From Eretmocerus hayati (lineage: Eukaryota; Arthropoda; Insecta; Hymenoptera; Aphelinidae), in NCBI GenBank assembly GCA_029851415.1, contig CM056741.1, positions 64,098,282 to 64,162,281 of the forward strand: 64,000 nt of DNA, given 5' to 3'. This document shows positions 58,001 through 64,000 of the stretch, one piece after another. Position 1 is the first letter of the stretch, and the number at the start of each line of letters is the position of its first letter. The notes below the pieces were generated by a model that was not told the origin of the DNA, made no database searches, and saw only the letters and a list, made by a program, of their open reading frames with translations. Both the position numbers and the translations under genes were made by a program.

Positions 58001-59518
58001 TTATTTCGGAAGAATTGAGACAGTTTGGCTCCAATTGATTCAAATTGGACGTAATTTAGTGCATTTTAAAGGTCTTTGAACAAGCTTCAAAATGAGCTAA
58101 AGCACGTTGAAAATCGTTGAAGTAAACCAAAGTAATTAAGAAAAAGGCTTAATGGGGGCAAGTTGGGTACACACTTTTGTAAACTCTCAGAAATCACCTT
58201 TTGGGAGAATCATAACAGTTTGGCTCCACTTGGTTCAAATTGAATGTACCTCAACTTATTTCGAAGGTCTTAAGACAAGTTTTAAAATGAGCTAAGGTAC
58301 GTTGGAAAATATGGAGATGGGCCAAAGTTATTAAGAAAATGGCTTAATGGGGGCAGGTTGGGTACACTGACCTTACTTATAAACATCATACATTTTCAGT
58401 CATGCGAGGGTCATCGAAATTCCCAAGACATTCGCTGATAACCAATCCTGTTCTCCTGCTCTGTGTCACAAATAAAAATTTTGTATCAATGTTAGTTTCA
58501 AGGAGTACATACATCAATTGCTGAAATCAAAGATTAAGAATACTACCTCGGCAATTGTTGCTGTCGCAGAACTCATCAGAACGATCAGCATAACGAAATA
58601 AAGGATCAGAAAACTACACAAGTTGAGATATACTACGCCAAATTCACTCAAATTTTCTAAATTGATAGTTCTACTAGTATGGTAAGTACGAACAGTCACC
58701 ATTATAAATATATCTGCTATAGCCAAAAGCATTGATAGGGAATAAAAATCGGATACATCTTGCGAGGTGTTCATTAAAATTATGTACATCTTACGCAAAC
58801 GGGAGAATTCATACCGTTTAAATCGTAAGTTTATAATCTTGCAAGTTTGAAATTTGGAATATCCGTCAGACAGTCTCAGCAGTTTATCATTGATTACTTT
58901 AAACAGTTGTTGAATCAATCTGAGGACAATAGTATACTGTATAATCATACAATTGATAACGATATGTCTCAGATATACGCTGATCTCAACGATGATGGAA
59001 TCCTCATAGTTCATTTGTTCTGTTGAACACAGTAGAATCCATGCCAAAAAGTTCATCCCGATGATTATTGATATTCTTCTCTGTATTACAATGCGTTCAT
59101 ATTTCACTCTATCATTGTCCAGTGAACATAGCTCTCTGATTGAAAAAATTCTGTTCATGATTGCTATTGATTTTTTTTGGGTGACACAAAAAATTGTTAG
59201 AATAGATATAACAATGCAAGCACTAAAGATATCTGTTGCAAAACTTATGATCTCCGTAAGTCGTGATGTCTTTTTACCATAATCATAATGCTTATTTCTT
59301 ACTTCAAAATAGCTCATTGTAGCTATTAAGAGTATCAAAAATATATTGTAGATTATTCCGGATCGCGATGTCTTGAATGACCACTGTCTCACTCCTTCCT
59401 CACTAACATTATCAAAATGAACGTCCGTCGTTGCTACCCCAAATATTTTATACATTCCAAACAAGCTCTTTATGTAAAATGTCTCTTTGAAATCAAATTG
59501 ACTAATTGTATCTTGCAT
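55060..59518 (-). CDS. Insect gustatory receptor (7tm_7 family), complete
   Basis: Minus-strand join: 58547-59518, 58392-58460, 55190-55279, 55060-55122. It gives 324 + 23 + 30 + 20 = 397 residues plus stop, the usual length for the family; all introns are phase 0. Gustatory receptors are ligand-gated cation channels of chemosensory neurons with seven membrane segments and a cytosolic N-terminus. Hydrophobic segments are seen at about 54-71, 89-112, 149-166, 178-204, 259-281, 293-318 and 374-396. The family signature is clear in the short 3' exons: QFSNYLLHKKLKFTVYDIFS, then TTYLIILVQF matching TYxxxxxQF. Intron 55280-58391 is 3.1 kb and swollen by two TIR elements. The exact subfamily and ligand cannot be told. 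Confidence 0.9.
55431..56730. mobile_element. TIR element (~1.3 kb) in the receptor intron
   Basis: GAGGGGAGCACCAACCTTGC at the left pairs with GCAAGGTTGGTGTTCCTCTT at the right. The inverted arms continue through GATCTTGACGAAACTTTG and TTCTTGTTTTGGTGAGAAAT. Inside is a copy of the 950-bp element, so this is a nested insertion within gustatory receptor intron 55280-58391. Confidence 0.8.
55585..56556. mobile_element. ~950-bp TIR element, copy B (nested)
   Basis: Same ends (AGTGATTCCGTCGAAA... and CTTTCGGCGGAATCACT) and the same order of internal blocks as 15881-16835, with scattered substitutions. It carries a short internal duplication of TCCGTCCC near 56315-56340 not present in copy A. Confidence 0.8.
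57416..58375. mobile_element. GTGTACCCAAC TIR element (960 bp)
   Basis: Ends follow TAAGGTNANTGTACCCAAC. Internal directly repeated blocks (TTCAAATTG, CAAGCTTCAAAATGAGCTAA, GGCTTAATGGGGGCAAGTTG) occur about 190 bp apart. Its right end lies 16 bp from the donor side of receptor exon 58392-58460. Confidence 0.75.
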
Positions 59519-60072
59519 TGCTGTGAGCTTTACAGATCAGATTCTTTCCTAATGTGAGAATGGGCAATCACGCGAATTCGATTGAGGAACTGTTGTAGAG
59601 TAACACCCGTTATTGTTTTACGAAAGTGATTTTTATTTTTTTCATAGAAAATGGAGGACTAGCTTTCAGGTTCTGTTCGAGTCCGACTCACTCGCTTGCT
59701 TCCGATATAGATGACTGCACTTGCGTATAAACATGGTAATTGATTACCCAATTTAGCTCATGTCGAGTATTGAAGAATTTCCATCCAGTTTGTTGACTGG
59801 TCGAGTTCGGATCACGTGTTTATTTATCCGACTATTTATTCAAACATTCATTCTTGTGAAGCATAATTACGTTTACACATTGACTCACTCTTATTCTAAA
59901 AATTGTTTCTTTCATTCAATGTTGACTCACAAAAAGCTCACACGTAGTTTACCTGGTTTCATATTATTCTTCCAATAACTAAATAGTCTCCTGAGTATGC
60001 ATCGAAGACTATAGTAAGATCCAATTAATGCAACAAGAAGTATTAGCATCGATTGATGTTTTATAAACAAAT

Positions 60073-60528
60073 TCACTCATCCTTCTTTTGGAAACGCAAG
60101 AATATCAATAAATACTTTGTCACAGACCCAATCATCTGAAAGCGTGATAACATTTTATTTTTAAAAAAAAGAGAGCCCTCACAAGAATCACTTGCTCGTT
60201 GAAGACCAGTGCAGTTCATTTGCAAATAACATTATACGCACCGATATCAGAAGCGATGCATCAAGATCGAATAAACGGTATACGCCAAAATGCACAATTC
60301 TATGTAGGGTGTACCTTGAAAACTGGTTCATCTAGAAATTAAACCATACAGTTGAATTATAATGTGCTACGACTGCATTCATCTAGGGATTCGACAAGTT
60401 CACTCCAGTTGCGATGAAGTATTTTTGATTAGTGGTATTCATATTTTAATTTTTGTTACCTGTGAAGAAAGCTGAGGGTTCTGAATATCATTCGAATAAT
60501 TGGTCACGATTTCTCCTGCCTTAGCACT
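60073..60528 (-). pseudogene. Second gustatory receptor gene, only 3' exons seen
   Basis: Minus-strand exons 60460-60528 (23 codons), 60242-60331 (30 codons) and 60073-60135 (20 codons plus TGA) match the last three exons of the neighbouring receptor in length, phase and sequence (MNQFSRYTLHRIVHFGVYR against LNQFSNYLLHKKLKFTVYD). A large exon of about 970 nt should lie close upstream, as it does 86 nt away in the intact gene. None is found up to 64000; instead a 1.35-kb palindromic element starts 190 bp away. The TYxxxxxQF motif has become TKYLLIFLRF. It is either 5'-truncated or interrupted by a very long intron reaching beyond the window. The reading frames themselves are open. Confidence 0.75.
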
Positions 60529-60717
60529 CTGTACGCGATCGCAATCGTTTCAAATATTAAGATACTTAATTCGATTTATATCATGATAATTAGAATTTTG
60601 TTAACGAGTTCACTGCAGTGGAGTCGAATGGGGGATTGATTTTTGTATTTGTGTAGGTGTTAGTGCTCGATTAATCACATCAGTGCAATGCACAAAATCC
60701 GAAAACTCACAAATGAG

Positions 60718-62066
60718 TAGTTCCGCGCGAAACAGACCTACGAAAAAGGATCATGTGTTGAATTTTTTTCTTGACTTTTTTATTCGATTCTATGGTACAA
60801 AATATGAACTTTTCACTACCTATGGGGCCCCAAAAAAAATTTCCAGGTACCTTCAACGTACATTACTTTGTTCTTTTGAATTATTTTCTACAAAGAAATT
60901 AGGGTATTTTTTTTAATAAAATGAATTTTTCTCGAATTCGTTCACAGATACAGAGATGCGGTTTGCGACATTCGAAAGGTCTTTTAAAAAACCCATCGAA
61001 ATCAGTCTTGGAGAGTTGACTTTGAGGTTTTGGGTGGTTTTATCAGGCAAAAGAGAGAAAAACAAAAAATTCAATTTCCCATACCCCCAATTTTTTAGAA
61101 CCTTGAAAATTTCATATTTTCTGTAAAATGTTGTGTTCTTTTAGAAAAAAATAGTCCCAAATTCCTTTTTTGCGTTCTAACACCTATTTTTGCCAATTAT
61201 CACAAATCCGTTTTCCAGGCTTATGGAAATCGTCTGTTTTCTGCGCATGCGCAGACATTTGGATCCTTGAAACCAATTTCATTGGAAAGCCAAGGAAATT
61301 TCCTTGAAAATGACCACCTGCCGAAGTCAATTCCATGCATTTGAGCCAGAGTTACAACGTTCAAAAGACCACTGAATCTTGATAGTTCCTCAGATGTGGG
61401 TCGGAGGCACTGGAGACAGCAGTAAGGAAAATCCACGCCAGCTCCAGTTCGATGGCGTCCATCGACGTGTCGCACTCGAGCTGGAGGCTCATCTTTCATA
61501 CGTTGTAGCTACGCTTTGAAAGCATGAAATTGACTTCGAAAAGTAGTCATTTTGAAGGAAATTTTCTTGGCTTCCCAATGGAATTGGTTTCAAGGATCCA
61601 AATTCCTGCGTATGCGCAGAAAACAGACGATTTCCAAAAGTCTGGAAAATGGATTTGTGATAATTGGCAAAAATATTAAAAAATTGGGTTTTCGAGAAAT
61701 TTAATCTTCTATGACTTTCACTCTTTTGCTCGATAAAATCACCCAAGACATCAAAATCAATTTTACAAGATCGATTTCGATAGATTTTTCAAAGACCTTT
61801 CGAATGCCGCAAGCCGCATCTCTGTATCTGTGAACGAATTCGAGAAAAATGAGAAAAATTCATTTTATCGAAAAAAATACCCTAACTTTTTTGTTGAAAA
61901 TAATTCAAAAGAACAAAGTAATGTACGTTGAAGGTACCTGGAAAATTTTTTTGGGGCCCCATAGGTAGTGAAAAATTCATATTTTGTACAATAGAATCGA
62001 ATAAAAAAGGCAAGAAAAAAATTCAAGACATGACCCTTTATCGTCGGTCTGTTTCGCGCGGAACTA
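60718..62066. mobile_element. 1.35-kb near-complete palindromic element
   Basis: TA then GTTCCGCGCGAAACAGAC at the left, and the reverse complement then TA at the right. The arms of about 600 bp pair almost to the centre (61390-61500). TA flanks would fit a Tc1/mariner-type target. Both arms read the same 65-residue frame outward-to-inward, which is a property of the repeat and not evidence of a gene. It is immediately upstream of the partial receptor gene. Confidence 0.8.
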
Positions 62067-64000
62067 ACAACAAAAATCGTCTCACACATTCTTGCGACCT
62101 AAGAATACCGCTTCATTCACCGTCGCAGTGAGCTGGTTAGTCGGAGGGTATGCAAACTGTGCACGCATCTCCATTCCATTGGCCTTACAGGGGAGCTTTG
62201 ATGAGTTTCCAATAAGTAGAACTAAAAATTGACTGTCATTTTTACCGATCTCGATACACATCAGTTTAGAAAATGAAGGAGTAAAAATTATTACCAGTAT
62301 GGAGTCCCAAACGATAAGAAGTGAAACTTGGCTATCATTACTTCATATTTCAAGAGAAACTTTGTAAACAACTCACTCAATTTTTGAAAAATATCTTTCG
62401 GTCAATCTGACTCTGAATAAGCCATCAGTTATATGAGTTTTGCGATTCCATTTCCAAAACTGGTCATAAATGTATTCCTCAATAGTCAGTGTATGTTACG
62501 AGATCAGATTTGGCCGCATTCGCAACACTATAGCCTACATACCGTCAGACCCGCGGAAACAAAATTGACTATTTGAAGCTTCGAAGTGAGTGGGTGAAAA
62601 AATTATCACGGGCGCGGAACAAAACCTGAACAAAGGAGGATGCCGATTTGGTATGGGAAAATGGCCCATGCAAATCTATCGTGCAAATAGCCAGCATCCT
62701 AGTTTCCATCCCCAGTTCCACCTGTCTGATTAAATACGTCTGTGACTACTGAATGCCATATTTCGCCTTCTCTATCGAGTCCATTCCTGGCGCTGATGAC
62801 CTAACTCGCCCTAAGGCTCCACCTCATCGATGTCCACAAACTGTCACCAAGAAAGCGGAGAACTGATCATGCATTCGACGAGTGCAAACGAAAGAGTCAG
62901 AATATCGATAGGGGTATTTTTCATAAGCGTCGCCCACTTTCTATCATTCTATGGGTCGACGCTGATTTCCCTCATCATCCGCAACACGAGATCGATATTG
63001 AACTGCCAAATGAGCTATCGTGCACCGCCCTAGGATCGTGCAATTCCTCAGGGTAGCATTTTTCATGTTCATAAATGTCTGTCTGACTATGTCCGACTGT
63101 TACTACTGAATATCGTATTTCACTCGTACCGCTCGCTCCAAAACCGGCGCTGAGTTCCGATTTGGTTTTAAACCCGTGGCTGAATGCAATCTACGAAATG
63201 ACTCGAAAAAATCTCAATCCCATCGCGCTAATCTGAATTATAAACATGAATAGCTGTAGAATCTTAGGGGTGGTTTCCGCGAAAAGTAATTCGAACTCGC
63301 ACGACAACTGTTCTCCTTGCAGCGCTGATAAACGCTCGCTCGGAGAAGGAGCAGCTCATCTCGACGAATCGATCGAGCCTCCAGTCGTTATCACAAGATC
63401 ATGCGTTAGTTAATTTTCAACGTAGTCGCATTGACTAGGGTCGTTCATCGGGGAAAACTACCCCGCACAAGCATTTCTTCGAATCCCAAAATATTCCTAG
63501 CAGTAGAATTCTTCAAGAAGGGCCCTTTGGCCTGCCTTACATGATTCGAAAAGAATTACAGGTTGCCACCCATGGGCCATTTTCCCACACAAATCAATTG
63601 GGAATTCGCGTTTCTCTCATCTCCTCGAAAGTCAATGACGCGAGAAGTAGGTTACTGTTGAATGAAAAATTGCTGTCGGAGCAAAATCTCCATTTGTGCG
63701 TGAGTATGTCAAAAAGGAACGAAACGAATGTCACTGGGCAAAAAATAGAGAAGGCATGCAAATAAAAACAAGCAAGATTCACGATTGCGTTTTGCATAAA
63801 CTTGCAGGACATTGGCACTTAATTCAGTCTTTTGAAAATGATGTCCTTGAATAAAAACTTAGGTGGTGGAAGTTGAGAAAATAGATTCTATTTCATCAAT
63901 AATTTTTGGAATTCGATAACAAACTAGCAAAATAAACCTGAGCATACTCATAAATATTCCGTCTTTAGCTAACTTCAAGTAGAGGTTCCAAAGTAATACT
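62067..64000. other. Right edge, no gene recognised
   Basis: The stretch 62640-63200 contains two weakly similar blocks (TGTCTGACTA/CTACTGAAT phrases). No receptor exon with membrane segments is found on the minus strand and no other gene is supported. Confidence 0.4.

Noticed and set aside
61221..61746. Two overlapping minus-strand frames of 85-92 codons
   Set aside because: They fall in the centre and arm of the palindromic element and show no receptor-like membrane segments.

Overview
The window is nuclear DNA from an insect. The main gene is the insect form of the EAG potassium channel, with canonical GT-AG introns. There is also an insect-type gustatory receptor locus, and the introns are AT-rich and crowded with inverted-repeat transposons. 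A hymenopteran is plausible, but the sequence alone does not settle the order.

From 1 to about 40.3 kb the plus strand carries the 3' part of ether-a-go-go (eag). Eleven coding exons run from 3786 to 39853. Their phases agree at every junction and they encode 1125 residues: S1-S6, pore, C-linker, cyclic-nucleotide-binding homology domain, calmodulin-binding/basic region, C-terminal coiled coil and a long low-complexity tail. The N-terminal PAS/cap exons lie left of the window. Intron 14027-21484 contains an intact antisense gene for MEAK7, a TLDc-domain protein that activates mTOR signalling in mammals. The other introns hold many foldback or TIR elements, some nested.

From 41.9 to 46.55 kb there is a 4.63-kb segment bounded by inverted repeats of about 550 bp. 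It encloses one complete seven-exon minus-strand gene for a 467-residue protein with a BEN-like C-terminal domain. No transposase is visible inside. This is the most unusual object in the window.

From 46.5 to 64 kb the window holds intergenic DNA with further TIR elements, a possibly broken minus-strand gene of unknown function (52.8-54.5 kb), and two tandem minus-strand gustatory receptor genes. The first (55060-59518, four exons, 397 residues) is complete, with transposons in its large intron. The second (60073-60528) shows only its three short 3' exons. A 1.35-kb palindromic element sits upstream of them, and no first exon is seen before the window ends.

The genes do not form a pathway. 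eag and MEAK7 are a host/nested pair, the receptors are a tandem family, and the BEN gene appears to belong to its mobile-element-like segment. All exon joins were worked out by eye from splice sites, reading phase and family resemblance, with no transcript or database support.
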